This document shows, piece after piece, positions 25,331-34,212 of a stretch of DNA of 64,000 nucleotides (within the stretch, counting starts at the first letter, position 1; each line of letters opens with the position of its first letter). The position numbers and the translations under genes are program-made. The notes beneath the pieces were generated by a model, which made no database searches, was not told the DNA's origin, and worked only from the letters and a program-made list of their open reading frames with translations. Origin of the DNA: Chryseosolibacter sp964532595 (GTDB lineage Bacteria > Bacteroidota > Bacteroidia > Cytophagales > Cyclobacteriaceae). Location: positions 1 to 64,000 of the forward strand of contig CAZHIQ010000019.1 in the NCBI GenBank assembly GCA_964532595.1, written 5' to 3'.

Positions 25331-27508
25331 ATGGCGACAAAAAATAATTGCAGGTCAACGTCCCCACTTATGGAACTTGAAAGATTCAGCTACGACAACA
25401 AAATCGTCAAGGCCTTCATCATCGCGACCGTCGTCTTCGGGCTGGTCGGTATGCTGGTCGGACTAACAGCTGCCATCCAGCTGTTCTATCCCATCTTCAA
25501 CTTCGATTCCCAGTACACCACGTTCGGCAGGATCCGGCCACTGCACACCAATGCAGTAATTTTCGCGTTTGTCGGAAACGCGATCTTCGCCGGTGTCTAC
25601 TACTCCATGCAGCGTCTGCTCAAGACACGCATGTTCAGTGACGCCCTGAGCTGGATTCACTTCTGGGGCTGGCAGCTCATTATTGTCGCTGCCGTGATCA
25701 CCCTACCGCTGGGTTATACGAGTTCGAAAGAATACGCCGAACTCGAGTGGCCGATCGACATCGCCATCACGGTCATCTGGGTGGTTTTTGGATGGAATAT
25801 GATCGGTACCATCCTGCGCCGCAGGGAGAGACATATGTACGTTGCGATCTGGTTCTACATCGCCACCTTCGTAACGGTAGCTGTCCTGCATATTGTCAAC
25901 TCGTTTGCCATTCCGGTAACCTTTATGAAGAGCTATTCCTGGTACGCCGGCGTTCAGGATGCTCTGGTGCAATGGTGGTATGGTCACAACGCGGTTGCCT
26001 TCTTCCTGACAACACCGTTCCTCGGACTGATGTATTACTTCCTTCCGAAGGCAGCGAACCGTCCGGTTTACTCCTATAAGCTTTCCATTATTCACTTCTG
26101 GTCCCTGATCTTTATCTATATCTGGGCAGGCCCGCACCACCTTCTGTACACCTCATTACCCGACTGGGCGCAATCGCTCGGAGTGGTATTCTCCGTCATG
26201 CTGATCGCTCCTTCCTGGGGAGGTATGCTCAACGGTCTGCTTACCCTGCGCGGAGCGTGGGATCGCGTGCGCGAAGACCCCGTGCTGAAATTCATGGTCG
26301 TTGCTGTAACGGCTTACGGTATGGCGACCCTTGAAGGGCCCCTGCTCTCGCTCAAGAACGTCAACGCTATCGCGCACTTTACCGACTGGATCGTCGCCCA
26401 CGTTCACGTAGGAGGATTGGGATGGAATGGATTCCTGACCTTTGCTATCCTCTACTGGGCTGTCCCGCGTATGTGGGGCACCCGGCTCTATTCGACAAAA
26501 CTGGCCAATGTTCACTTCTGGCTGGGAACACTCGGTATCATTTTCTACGCTCTTCCTCTCTACATCTCAGGGCTGACACAAAGCCTGATGTGGAAGGAGT
26601 TCAATCCCGATGGCTTCCTGACCTACAAGAACTTCCTCGAGACAACGGTTCAGATTCTTCCGATGTACGTCCTCCGCGCTATTGGTGGAGGACTCTATCT
26701 CGCCGGAGCGTTCATCATGACGTACAACCTGATCAAGACTGCCTACTCCGGCAAGTTCATTCCGAATGAAGAAGCAGAAGCCGCTCCTCTTAAGAAGGAA
26801 TTTGTTGCCAGACGTGACGCCGGATGGCACCACCGGGTACTGGAGCACAAGCCCATACTGTTCACGGTGCTGAGCCTTATCGCGATCCTCATCGGTGGCT
26901 TGATTGAAATGGTTCCGACCTTCCTTATCAAGTCGAATGTGCCTACCATCAGCAGTGTCCAGCCGTATACTCCGCTTGAACTGCACGGTCGCGACATCTA
27001 TATACGGGAAGGTTGCGTGAGTTGCCATACACAAATGGTTCGCCCCTTCCGGTCGGAGACCGAACGCTACGGTGAATACTCCAAGGCAGGTGAGTTTGTC
27101 TATGACCACCCCTTCCTCTGGGGTTCGAAGAGAACCGGCCCTGATTTGCATCGCCTGCATGGAAAATACTCGGACAGCTGGCACTTCAATCACATGCTGA
27201 CCCCTGATGCCGTGTCAACAGGATCAATCATGCCCCCTTATCCCTGGTTGTTCGAGCAAATGATCGATAAGGAAGAAACACCCGGGAAGATAAAAGCCCT
27301 TCGGAAGATCGGAGTGCCTTACGAAGAGGGATATGAAGCTCACGCCAACAAGGACCTCGATCGTCAGGCTGCCGAGATTGCAAACCGCCTGAAGAACGAC
27401 GGCATCGAGATAGCACCGGAGACGGAAATCATCGCGCTCATTGCCTATCTGCAGCGTTTGGGCAAAGACATCAAAGCACAGGAAACAGCAGACGTAACCC
27501 ATAAATAG
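25331..27508 (+). CDS. ccoNO: Fused cbb3-type cytochrome c oxidase subunits I and II (CcoNO)
   Basis: A high-affinity terminal oxidase core in one chain. The CcoN part has about 12 membrane helices. It has heme b ligand His in GRIRPLHTNAV, CuB ligands in VQWWYGHNAVAF and WAGPHHLLYT, and heme ligands in AHVHVGGLGWNG. The CcoO part follows from about residue 500 with one transmembrane anchor and the heme c motif EGCVSCHTQMVRPF (about residue 561). The fusion is the usual Bacteroidota form. The start is either ATG 25331 or, perhaps better, 25370 (MELERFSYDNK), since the -7 candidate overlaps the first. It is first in the operon and preceded by Crp/Fnr-type boxes. Confidence 0.95.
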   Translation: MATKNNCRSTSPLMELERFSYDNKIVKAFIIATVVFGLVGMLVGLTAAIQLFYPIFNFDSQYTTFGRIRPLHTNAVIFAFVGNAIFAGVYYSMQRLLKTRMFSDALSWIHFWGWQLIIVAAVITLPLGYTSSKEYAELEWPIDIAITVIWVVFGWNMIGTILRRRERHMYVAIWFYIATFVTVAVLHIVNSFAIPVTFMKSYSWYAGVQDALVQWWYGHNAVAFFLTTPFLGLMYYFLPKAANRPVYSYKLSIIHFWSLIFIYIWAGPHHLLYTSLPDWAQSLGVVFSVMLIAPSWGGMLNGLLTLRGAWDRVREDPVLKFMVVAVTAYGMATLEGPLLSLKNVNAIAHFTDWIVAHVHVGGLGWNGFLTFAILYWAVPRMWGTRLYSTKLANVHFWLGTLGIIFYALPLYISGLTQSLMWKEFNPDGFLTYKNFLETTVQILPMYVLRAIGGGLYLAGAFIMTYNLIKTAYSGKFIPNEEAEAAPLKKEFVARRDAGWHHRVLEHKPILFTVLSLIAILIGGLIEMVPTFLIKSNVPTISSVQPYTPLELHGRDIYIREGCVSCHTQMVRPFRSETERYGEYSKAGEFVYDHPFLWGSKRTGPDLHRLHGKYSDSWHFNHMLTPDAVSTGSIMPPYPWLFEQMIDKEETPGKIKALRKIGVPYEEGYEAHANKDLDRQAAEIANRLKNDGIEIAPETEIIALIAYLQRLGKDIKAQETADVTHK

Positions 27509-27515
27509 AAAGACC

Positions 27516-27716
27516 ATGTATAAGAACGTCCTTCAGAGTATCGACAACATCGCGATCTGGCCCGTTATCTCGTTCGTGATATTCTTCCTGTTCTTTGTCT
27601 GCCTTCTGTGGTATGTATTCACGCAGGATAAGGAAACCATTCAAACACTGAAGAGCCTCCCTCTGGAGCAGGACAACACAGTGTCAGCTGATAAACCTGA
27701 GAACCGCCCGCTATGA
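27516..27716 (+). CDS. Small CcoQ-like cbb3 oxidase subunit
   Basis: A 66-aa protein with a single membrane helix (IWPVISFVIFFLFFVCLLWY) and a short charged tail, the usual shape of CcoQ/FixQ. It sits 7 bp after ccoNO and overlaps ccoP by 4 bp (ATGA). CcoQ homologues stabilise the oxidase. Assignment rests on size, topology and position, since sequence conservation in this family is low. Confidence 0.8.
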   Translation: MYKNVLQSIDNIAIWPVISFVIFFLFFVCLLWYVFTQDKETIQTLKSLPLEQDNTVSADKPENRPL

Positions 27717-28576
27717 AACGCATCATCACCTTCGCCGCGGCGCTGGCCGCAACTCCGGCCCTTGCCCAAAGTCAAAGCGCTGATCTCATGACGTCACTCT
27801 ACATCGTCAGTGCGCTGCTTGTTATCTTGTTTTTCCTGGTGATAGCCGTCGCCGTTTACACACTGCGCGTCATCAAATTGATCACGCGACAAATACAGGG
27901 TGAATCAGCCGAGGCGGAACAAACATCGCAGTCGTACTGGGCACGGTGGATGGAGAAACTCAACCGCTCCGTACCGGTAGAAGCCGAGAACGAAATCATT
28001 CTCGACCACGAGTACGACGGAATACGCGAGCTCGACAACCACCTGCCTCCCTGGTGGAAAGCACTCTTCTGGGGAGCTATCATCTGGGGCGTGGTTTACA
28101 TGATCGTCTATCACGTAACCGATTCGTTACCGCTTCAGATCGAAGAATATGAGCTGGAATTGGCGCGCGCCGAAGAACAGGTTCGCCTCTACCAGACTTC
28201 TCAACCCAAAGCCGTTATAGACGAAAATACACTGGAATACACGGAAGATGCGGAAGCTATCGCCCGGGGTAAACAGATCTATACCACTAACGCCTGCGGA
28301 GGCTGTCACGGCGCTGAAGGCGGTGGAAATACCATCGGCCCTAACCTCGCCGACGATTACTGGCTACACGGAGGTGAAATCAAAGATGTGTTCCGCACTA
28401 TCCGCGATGGAGTGGTTGAGAAAGGTATGCCGGCATGGGGTAAAAGCATGAGCGCCCAAGACGTAAAAGATGTAACTTTCTTCGTCATGAGCCTTCGCGG
28501 AACAAACCCGCCTAATGCAAAAGGCCCCCAAGGCGAACTGGTTAAATACGAACCCGGCAATGAAGGCGCAAAGTAA
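27713..28576 (+). CDS. ccoP: cbb3-type cytochrome c oxidase diheme-family subunit III (CcoP), single-heme form
   Basis: A membrane-anchored cytochrome c that feeds electrons to CcoNO. It has two hydrophobic helices (about 20-45 and 115-140); the second begins LPPWWKALFWGAIIWGVVYM, the CcoP N-terminal domain signature. A C-terminal cytochrome c domain carries one heme site, CGGCH (about 195-199), with a distal Met in KGMPAWG. Proteobacterial CcoP usually has two CxxCH motifs; only one is present here, as is common in Bacteroidota. A signal-like N-terminus ALAATPALAQ precedes the first helix. It is coupled to the small upstream gene. Confidence 0.93.
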   Translation: MKRIITFAAALAATPALAQSQSADLMTSLYIVSALLVILFFLVIAVAVYTLRVIKLITRQIQGESAEAEQTSQSYWARWMEKLNRSVPVEAENEIILDHEYDGIRELDNHLPPWWKALFWGAIIWGVVYMIVYHVTDSLPLQIEEYELELARAEEQVRLYQTSQPKAVIDENTLEYTEDAEAIARGKQIYTTNACGGCHGAEGGGNTIGPNLADDYWLHGGEIKDVFRTIRDGVVEKGMPAWGKSMSAQDVKDVTFFVMSLRGTNPPNAKGPQGELVKYEPGNEGAK

Positions 28577-28680
28577 CCGATTGTTGTATCCGATAAATCT
28601 CTTGCGGCTATGCGGTTGAGGGATTAGGTAGACGGTACCCGGTGAAAATCATCGGGACCTTCTCCATTAAAAAACAGACC

Positions 28681-30159
28681 ATGAAAGATGAAGTGAAGCT
28701 TGATATTCTGAAGGCCCGCACCGGGCAATCAGCGAACATCTCCGACGATGATTTCTCCGACGCATTTCGCGAGAAATTGTCGACCGTCGACGAGTCCGGT
28801 AAGCGGGTTTGGATCTACCCTAAGAAACCTTCGGGAAAGCTTCACAACGCCAGGGCTATTGTCGCGACCCTGCTTCTCCTCCTCCTCTTCGGCGCACCGT
28901 TTATCAAGATCGGGGGCCAGCCGATGGTATTGTTGAATGTGTTCGAACGACGTTTCGTCATCTTCGGCCAGGCCTTCTGGCCCCAGGATTTCGTCCTCCT
29001 CGCGATTACCCTCATTACCTTCTTCGTCTTCATCATCCTCTTTACAGTAGTCTTCGGGCGGGTATGGTGTGGATGGGCCTGTCCGCAGACGATCTTTATG
29101 GAAATGGTGTTCCGCAAGATCGAGTACTGGATTGAAGGTGACATGGGTGCGCAACGGCGACTGGCACAGGCGCCCTGGAACTTTGACAAAATCAAGAAGA
29201 AGACGCTTAAGCACGTGATCTTCATCGGCATTTCGGTCCTCATCGCCCATACGGTAATGTCGTACCTGATCGGCGTAGACGAGACCTGGAAAATTATTCA
29301 TCAGCCGCCTTCGCAGAATTACGCGGGCTTTGCGGGCATGGTCGGCTTTACCGGTATCTTCTATTGGATATTTGCCTTCTTCCGCGAACAGGTCTGTATC
29401 GCTGTATGCCCTTACGGGCGACTGCAGGGCGTACTGCTCGGAAAGGAGTCGATCGTAGTCGCATACGATTGGGTCCGGGGAGAACCTCGGGGCAAACTAA
29501 AGAAAAGCGAGCCTCAACCAGTAGACCAGGGCGACTGCATCGATTGTACGCTGTGCGTTCAGGTGTGCCCTACCGGTATCGATATACGAAACGGTACACA
29601 GCTTGAGTGTGTAAACTGTACAGCCTGTATCGACGCCTGCGACGACGTAATGATCAAAATCGGGAAGCCCACCGGTCTGATACGGTTCGCCTCCTATAAT
29701 TCCATCAAGAATGGCATACAGAACGTTCTCAACGGACGCGTTGCCGGCTATTCGGTAGTGCTTGTTCTCCTGGTAGCCGCCCTATCGCTCGCCCTCGCGA
29801 CCCGCTCGGATGTTGAGACAACCTTTCTCAAGGTGTCAGGTACATTGTACCAACGCGAGCCCGGATACATCACAAACCTGTACAACGCCGAGTTCATCAA
29901 CAAGACGTTCGAAGATGTTCCCATCGAACTCCGCGTGGAGAGTCCAGGCTGGGCAGAACTTCACAAAGTCGACGGTGGCGAGGTCGTGGTGCCGGCTGAG
30001 GGAATGAGCACATCGGTGTACTTCATCAAAATACCGGAAGACAAAGTCACCAGCACCCGTACCGTGGTATACCTCGGCGTATACCGGAACGGTGAGAGAA
30101 TTGAAAAGCTGAAAGTTAAATTTATCGGGCCCGTCAGCTATGCTGGCGCGTTCCGATAA
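28681..30159 (+). CDS. ccoG: Cytochrome c oxidase accessory protein CcoG (FixG/RdxA)
   Basis: A membrane ferredoxin-like protein for cbb3 assembly; family members reduce copper for the CuB site. Features are several membrane helices, WCGWACPQTIFMEMVFRKIE, and two 4Fe-4S clusters from CIDCTLCVQVCPTGIDIR and CVNCTACIDACDD. A C-terminal Ig-like FixG domain runs from about residue 390. The ATG at 28681 (MKDEVKLD) is preferred; the frame also opens at a GTG 39 bp earlier. About 100 bp separate it from ccoP. Confidence 0.95.
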   Translation: MKDEVKLDILKARTGQSANISDDDFSDAFREKLSTVDESGKRVWIYPKKPSGKLHNARAIVATLLLLLLFGAPFIKIGGQPMVLLNVFERRFVIFGQAFWPQDFVLLAITLITFFVFIILFTVVFGRVWCGWACPQTIFMEMVFRKIEYWIEGDMGAQRRLAQAPWNFDKIKKKTLKHVIFIGISVLIAHTVMSYLIGVDETWKIIHQPPSQNYAGFAGMVGFTGIFYWIFAFFREQVCIAVCPYGRLQGVLLGKESIVVAYDWVRGEPRGKLKKSEPQPVDQGDCIDCTLCVQVCPTGIDIRNGTQLECVNCTACIDACDDVMIKIGKPTGLIRFASYNSIKNGIQNVLNGRVAGYSVVLVLLVAALSLALATRSDVETTFLKVSGTLYQREPGYITNLYNAEFINKTFEDVPIELRVESPGWAELHKVDGGEVVVPAEGMSTSVYFIKIPEDKVTSTRTVVYLGVYRNGERIEKLKVKFIGPVSYAGAFR

Positions 30160-30185
30160 GAAGATTGCCTTAAACAACAATTTGT

Positions 30186-30617
30186 ATGAACTGGGGAAAA
30201 TCAATCGTGGTCGCCTTTGTACTGTTTGCAGGACTCGTAGCCACCATGGTTACCATTTGCGTACGGCAGGATGTAAGCCTGGTAACGCCGAACTACTATG
30301 AACAGGATCTCGCTTACCAGAAGCAAATCGATCGCATGACCCTGACAGGGACACTCGAACGGAAGCCCGTTATCTCCGTAGAGGCGGGCAGCCTCATCGC
30401 CGTACAGTACGACGACTTTCCTAAAGTCCAGAGCGGTGTTCTTGTTCTCTTCCGGCCCTCGGATGCATCACTGGACCGACGCTTCCGGATCTCGCCCGAG
30501 ACAAGCTCCGTCCAGTACTTCAAGGCCGACAGTCTGCCCGGCGGATTGTACCGTGCGCGTATGACGTGGACGATGGAAGGGCAGGAATATTACCTCGAAC
30601 AAGAACTCAAGTTGTAG
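30186..30617 (+). CDS. ccoH: FixH/CcoH family cbb3 oxidase assembly protein
   Basis: A 143-aa protein with one N-terminal membrane helix (IVVAFVLFAGLVATMVTIC), then SLVTPNYYEQDLAYQKQIDRM, the hallmark of FixH proteins. A periplasmic beta-rich domain ends in MTWTMEGQEYYLEQELKL. It lies between ccoG and the TauE/SafE-like gene in the standard ccoGH order and probably acts in oxidase maturation. Confidence 0.92.
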   Translation: MNWGKSIVVAFVLFAGLVATMVTICVRQDVSLVTPNYYEQDLAYQKQIDRMTLTGTLERKPVISVEAGSLIAVQYDDFPKVQSGVLVLFRPSDASLDRRFRISPETSSVQYFKADSLPGGLYRARMTWTMEGQEYYLEQELKL

Positions 30618-30618
30618 T

Positions 30619-31311
30619 ATGTGGTGGACAGCCCTGGTTATGGGACTCGCGGGAAGTTTGCACTGCGCAGGCATGTGCAGTCCGCTCATCATGGCGGTCA
30701 CTCCTCCCTCGCGTGCGGGCGTTGTACAGCGATTGAGGTACAATGCCGGTAGGCTGACTACCTACGCGCTACTCGGCGCGTTCGTGGCAGGGGCCGGGAT
30801 GATGCTCCCTTTGCGCAATTATCAAAATGCGATCTCAATAGCACTGGGGATTGCCCTGCTCGTCATCGGGCTGAGCGGAATCCGAAACGTTCGCATTCCG
30901 TTGCTCGCGGGCTTTGTCTCGTCGCTATCGGGATGGATTAAAAAGACATTCGCGCGTTTTCTCAAAGAGAAATCACCGGCAACCATTTACATCCTGGGGG
31001 CGCTTAACGGACTGCTTCCCTGCGGTCTTACCCTCATCGCCCTCACCGCGTGCCTGACCCTGCGCGGACCGCTCGACGGTTTTAACTTCATGTTGCTGTT
31101 CGGTGTCGGTACCCTTCCCGTTATGCTGGGATTCGCTGGGATATTGCCTGTCATCACCCGAAAGTTGAACTGGAGCACCCGGGGATTGATCACCACGATG
31201 CTTATCCTCTCGGGATTCGTTCTGATTCTGCGCGTCTTTATTGTGCACGGCCCGCGGATTGCCGAACAGGGGGGCACCTGGGTGGACGTCGTCCTGTGCC
31301 GAACTTACTAA
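30619..31311 (+). CDS. TauE/SafE-like membrane protein of the cbb3 maturation operon
   Basis: A six- to seven-helix inner-membrane protein with two Cys-containing motifs: SLHCAGMCSPLIMAV near the start and GLLPCGLTLIALTACL in the middle. This layout resembles the DsbD/UreH-like proteins often annotated as sulfite exporter TauE/SafE. In cbb3 operons it is thought to act in copper or thiol delivery, not sulfite export (established association, role inferred). It starts 1 bp after ccoH and is convergent with the regulator gene that follows (7-bp gap). Confidence 0.85.
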   Translation: MWWTALVMGLAGSLHCAGMCSPLIMAVTPPSRAGVVQRLRYNAGRLTTYALLGAFVAGAGMMLPLRNYQNAISIALGIALLVIGLSGIRNVRIPLLAGFVSSLSGWIKKTFARFLKEKSPATIYILGALNGLLPCGLTLIALTACLTLRGPLDGFNFMLLFGVGTLPVMLGFAGILPVITRKLNWSTRGLITTMLILSGFVLILRVFIVHGPRIAEQGGTWVDVVLCRTY

Positions 31312-31318
31312 GACTTTT

Positions 31319-32380
31319 TTATCGCGCGACGTTCCAGCGGACCACCTTCTCAAGTTTCGCGCGTTCTTTGATTCTTATCTTGCCACTTTCAATTTCGATA
31401 AGACCTTCGTCCTTGAAATCGGATAATACACGGATGACGGACTCCGAGGCCGTACCGACCATCTTGGCGAGGTCGTCGCGGGATATCGAGATCACCGACT
31501 TTGAATCTTTAAGCGCTTCCGACTTCAACAGCGCCTCGGCCGTACGCTGTCGTACCGAGTTGTAGGCCAGATGCAAGAGTTGATGCTCGCGCTCCGCCAC
31601 CTTGCGACATAACAATTGAATAAAAGACCGCGAAACGTCAGGATGACTTTGAATCATTACCAGAAAATCCTGTTTCGGAATAGCAATCACTTCGGCATCC
31701 TGCATGGCGATCGCTGACTCGGCATAGGCCGTGTTCTCGAGAATTGCCTCGTATCCGAAGAAGTCATTAGGCCCGTAAAGGTTCATGATCAGTTCCTTGC
31801 CATCGGGATGCGAGCGGAACGTTTTGATGTTGCCCGATTTGACAAAGTACACATACAAGGGAGTGTCACCTTCCGCGTAGACCTCGCCCTTCTTCTTGAC
31901 TGTCTTTACCTTGCGGTCTTTTCCGAGGTCGGCGATATCAAGCGCCGATCCCGCGTCTTTAATAAAGGCATCAAGGCCTTCGATCGTAGCCTCATAGTGT
32001 TTCTGCTGAATAGCTGTCTTTCGCAACCTGGCCTCTATGGCATTAAGCAGGTCAGTATCGTCGAACGGTTTCGTCAGATAATCATCAGCCCCGAGGTTCA
32101 TCCCTTTGCGAATATCCGTCTTCTCCGTCTTGGCGGTCAGGAAAATAAAAGGGATGGCAGCGGTCTCCTCATTCTTGCTGAGTATGTGGAGCACACCATA
32201 GCCGTCGAGTTCCGGCATCATGATATCACAAATGATCAGATCCGGTTTGTGTCGCTGAGCGAGGTCTACGCCCACCCGGCCGTTCTCGGCAACCAGTACT
32301 TCGTAATTGGCGAGGGCAAGAATTTCGCTTGTGTTTTCACGGACTTCCAGATTATCCTCGATCAGCAAGATCTTCTTCAT
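31319..32380 (-). CDS. Receiver-Crp/Fnr fusion transcription regulator
   Basis: An N-terminal receiver domain has acidic pocket Glu8-Asp9, phosphoacceptor Asp52 (LIICDIMMPELDG) and Lys104 (DDYLTKPF). A cyclic-nucleotide-binding-like domain follows (about 150-260, with GDTPLYVYFVKSGNIK and LYGPNDFFGYEAIL). A Crp-type winged helix (about 270-340) has recognition helix SESVIRVLSDF, where Glu313 and Arg317 match the DNA-reading residues of CRP and FNR. There is no FNR-type Cys cluster. The gene follows the PAS kinase by 11 bp, so a phosphorelay can drive a Crp-type output directly. It is a strong candidate for binding the TGAC-N4-RTCA boxes in this island. Confidence 0.93.
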   Translation of the reverse strand: MKKILLIEDNLEVRENTSEILALANYEVLVAENGRVGVDLAQRHKPDLIICDIMMPELDGYGVLHILSKNEETAAIPFIFLTAKTEKTDIRKGMNLGADDYLTKPFDDTDLLNAIEARLRKTAIQQKHYEATIEGLDAFIKDAGSALDIADLGKDRKVKTVKKKGEVYAEGDTPLYVYFVKSGNIKTFRSHPDGKELIMNLYGPNDFFGYEAILENTAYAESAIAMQDAEVIAIPKQDFLVMIQSHPDVSRSFIQLLCRKVAEREHQLLHLAYNSVRQRTAEALLKSEALKDSKSVISISRDDLAKMVGTASESVIRVLSDFKDEGLIEIESGKIRIKERAKLEKVVRWNVAR

Positions 32381-32391
32381 AGATTGTATGG

Positions 32392-33627
32392 TTATTCTTT
32401 AGGAATCCACGCAGTGAAGGTACTCCCTTTTCCCAATTCACTTTGGAAAAATATCCTCCCTCCCAGTAGTTCAACATACCGCTTGACAATGTTCAATCCA
32501 AGCCCCGTCCCCTGAACGTTACCCGCATTGCTCGCGCGGAAAAAGCGGTCAAACATATGTCGCTGATCCTCCTCCGGAATTCCAATGCCTTCGTCGCGTA
32601 CAGAAAAGTAGATCCGATCACCCTCTTCCCGGCAGGTGACGTGAATGGTCTTTCCTTCCGCCGAGTACTTGCTGGCATTCGAAATGAGGTTGAAGAATAT
32701 ATTGCGGAGAATCCGGACGTCGGAAATCACAGTTCGGGTAAGGATCTCACAATGCCGGACGATCCGCTGTCCGGGTCGGAGGCTGGACGCCATTTCCTCT
32801 TCCACTTCCCGAAGGAACTCGTCGACCTGGATCACCCCTCGCGTCACTTCAATCCGCCCTTCTTCCAGACGTCCAAGCGAAAGAAAATCATTCAGGATGG
32901 ACGTGAGGTGATTCACGGACGATTTGATGCGGTTAACGTGTTTGGATATTTTTTCACGATCATCGCGCGCATTGTACTGTTCAATAAGCGATGCTGAACT
33001 CATCACCGTACTCAATGGTGTTCTGAATTCGTGCGACGCAATGGAAACGAATTTGGTCTTAAGTTCGTTGACTTCACGTTCACGGGCCAGCGCCTTCTGC
33101 ACATCCTCTTCCGCCTTCCGGCGTTCCTGAATTTCCTTTTCCAGCGCCTGAATGGTAGCGTTCAGGTCTTCCGTGCGCGACTGCACCTTCTTCTCCAGCT
33201 CCGACGCATAGACCAATAGTTGTTCCTCGCTGCGCTTCAACGCTTCTTCCGCGCGCTTCCGTTCCGTGACATCGCTGACAAATGCCATGATCATCAACTC
33301 TCCGTTGATATGCGTATAGCTCAGACTGACGGCGACAGGAAAATCCGACCCGTCTTTGCGTGTCGCCATCAGGTCGCGCCCCATGCCCATGGGCCGCGGC
33401 TCGGGCTTTTTGTTGAACTCCTGACGGTAGGCAATGTGACGTTCGCGGAAACGGCTCGGCATGAGCTCTTCGATCAGCATACCCAGCATTTCATCTTGTC
33501 CATAGCCGAACATCCGCTCACTGACGGGATTGGCCAGAACAATACGACCATCGCGGGCCACCATCAGAATAGCTTCGACGGAACTCTGAAATATCTGGCG
33601 AAAGGTTTCGTTCGAGGAAAAAGGCAT
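32392..33627 (-). CDS. Soluble PAS-domain histidine kinase with FixL-like sensor residues
   Basis: Numbering is from the preferred start (33627, MPFSSNETF). A PAS domain (about 8-120) contains RERHIAYRQEF with His64 and GMGRDL with Arg84, aligning with the heme-ligand His and one conserved Arg of FixL. A second FixL Arg is Glu here. A coiled coil follows (about 130-190), then HisKA with SHEFRTPLS (His199) and HATPase_c with NLISNASKYS, DEGIGIPEE and GTGLGLNIVKRYVEL. There are no membrane helices, so it is cytoplasmic. It is first gene of an operon with the receiver-Crp/Fnr regulator, beside cbb3 genes. Oxygen or NO sensing is inferred; many non-heme PAS domains share this His motif. Confidence 0.93.
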   Translation of the reverse strand: MPFSSNETFRQIFQSSVEAILMVARDGRIVLANPVSERMFGYGQDEMLGMLIEELMPSRFRERHIAYRQEFNKKPEPRPMGMGRDLMATRKDGSDFPVAVSLSYTHINGELMIMAFVSDVTERKRAEEALKRSEEQLLVYASELEKKVQSRTEDLNATIQALEKEIQERRKAEEDVQKALAREREVNELKTKFVSIASHEFRTPLSTVMSSASLIEQYNARDDREKISKHVNRIKSSVNHLTSILNDFLSLGRLEEGRIEVTRGVIQVDEFLREVEEEMASSLRPGQRIVRHCEILTRTVISDVRILRNIFFNLISNASKYSAEGKTIHVTCREEGDRIYFSVRDEGIGIPEEDQRHMFDRFFRASNAGNVQGTGLGLNIVKRYVELLGGRIFFQSELGKGSTFTAWIPKE

Positions 33628-33661
33628 ACACACAAAAAAAAGGTAAAGACTTTTCAACAAG

Positions 33662-33675
33662 TCTGACAAAAATCA
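33662..33675. promoter_or_regulatory. Crp/Fnr-type box 4 between the sensor kinase and the stress-protein gene
   Basis: CTGAC-AAAA-ATCAG, palindromic except for one position, with core TGACAAAAATCA identical to box 3 before ccoNO. It lies about 40 bp from the kinase start on the minus strand. It is about 57 bp from a TAAGTTCG -7 candidate (33722-33729) of the stress-protein gene. Confidence 0.55.
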
Positions 33676-33746
33676 GTTTTCGTGTTGATACAAGTCCTGA
33701 CCTTACAAACTTCTCAGGCCTTAAGTTCGCATATTAATCAGAGAGA

Positions 33747-34178
33747 ATGAAGAAAATATTGTGCGTGATCGATTTCCGCGGTGGTGAAGTAAAGACGCTG
33801 GAGGTAGCAGCCGAAATTGCCGTAGCTGTTAACGCGCACTTGCTTGTGCTATATCCTTACCGCTTGATCGGCGAAAGCCAGGGCGACATTCCGTCGCTGA
33901 AGCGCAAGCTGGAAGCAGATGCGCGCAAACGCTTTGAAGAAACCAGAAGCCGTACAAAGGCTATCGACCGGTTGTCGGTCGAGTTTCAGCCCGAGATCGG
34001 CTTCGCTGTTGACCGCATTCTGGCCCATACGCGCGGAAATAATATCGATATGGTGGTCATCGGCCAGGAAGTAGGTGCGGGCGAATGGAAAAGCCTGCCC
34101 CTAACGGAGTTGATTGCCCACTCGAACGTACCCTTTGTGGTTGTCCCTTCGGAGGAGAAGTCTACCGTTCCCCTTTAA
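33747..34178 (+). CDS. Universal stress protein (UspA family, single domain)
   Basis: A 143-aa cytoplasmic alpha/beta protein beginning MKKILCVIDFRGGEVKTLEVAAEIA and containing NNIDMVVIGQEV and LTELIAHSNVPFVVVPSEE. The canonical ATP-binding G-x2-G-x9-GS/T loop is not well preserved (EVGAGEWKSLPLTELIAHS), so nucleotide binding is uncertain. It is divergent from the sensor-kinase gene and shares its Crp/Fnr-type box. Usp genes are frequently induced under low oxygen by Fnr-type regulators, which fits this position. Confidence 0.85.
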   Translation: MKKILCVIDFRGGEVKTLEVAAEIAVAVNAHLLVLYPYRLIGESQGDIPSLKRKLEADARKRFEETRSRTKAIDRLSVEFQPEIGFAVDRILAHTRGNNIDMVVIGQEVGAGEWKSLPLTELIAHSNVPFVVVPSEEKSTVPL

Positions 34179-34212
34179 TTTACCCGGAACTGCTTCTGAA
34201 TTCGCCCCGGGC

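Noticed and set aside
26567..27193. 208-codon minus-strand open frame
   Set aside because: Antisense to the CcoNO core with no recognisable motif.
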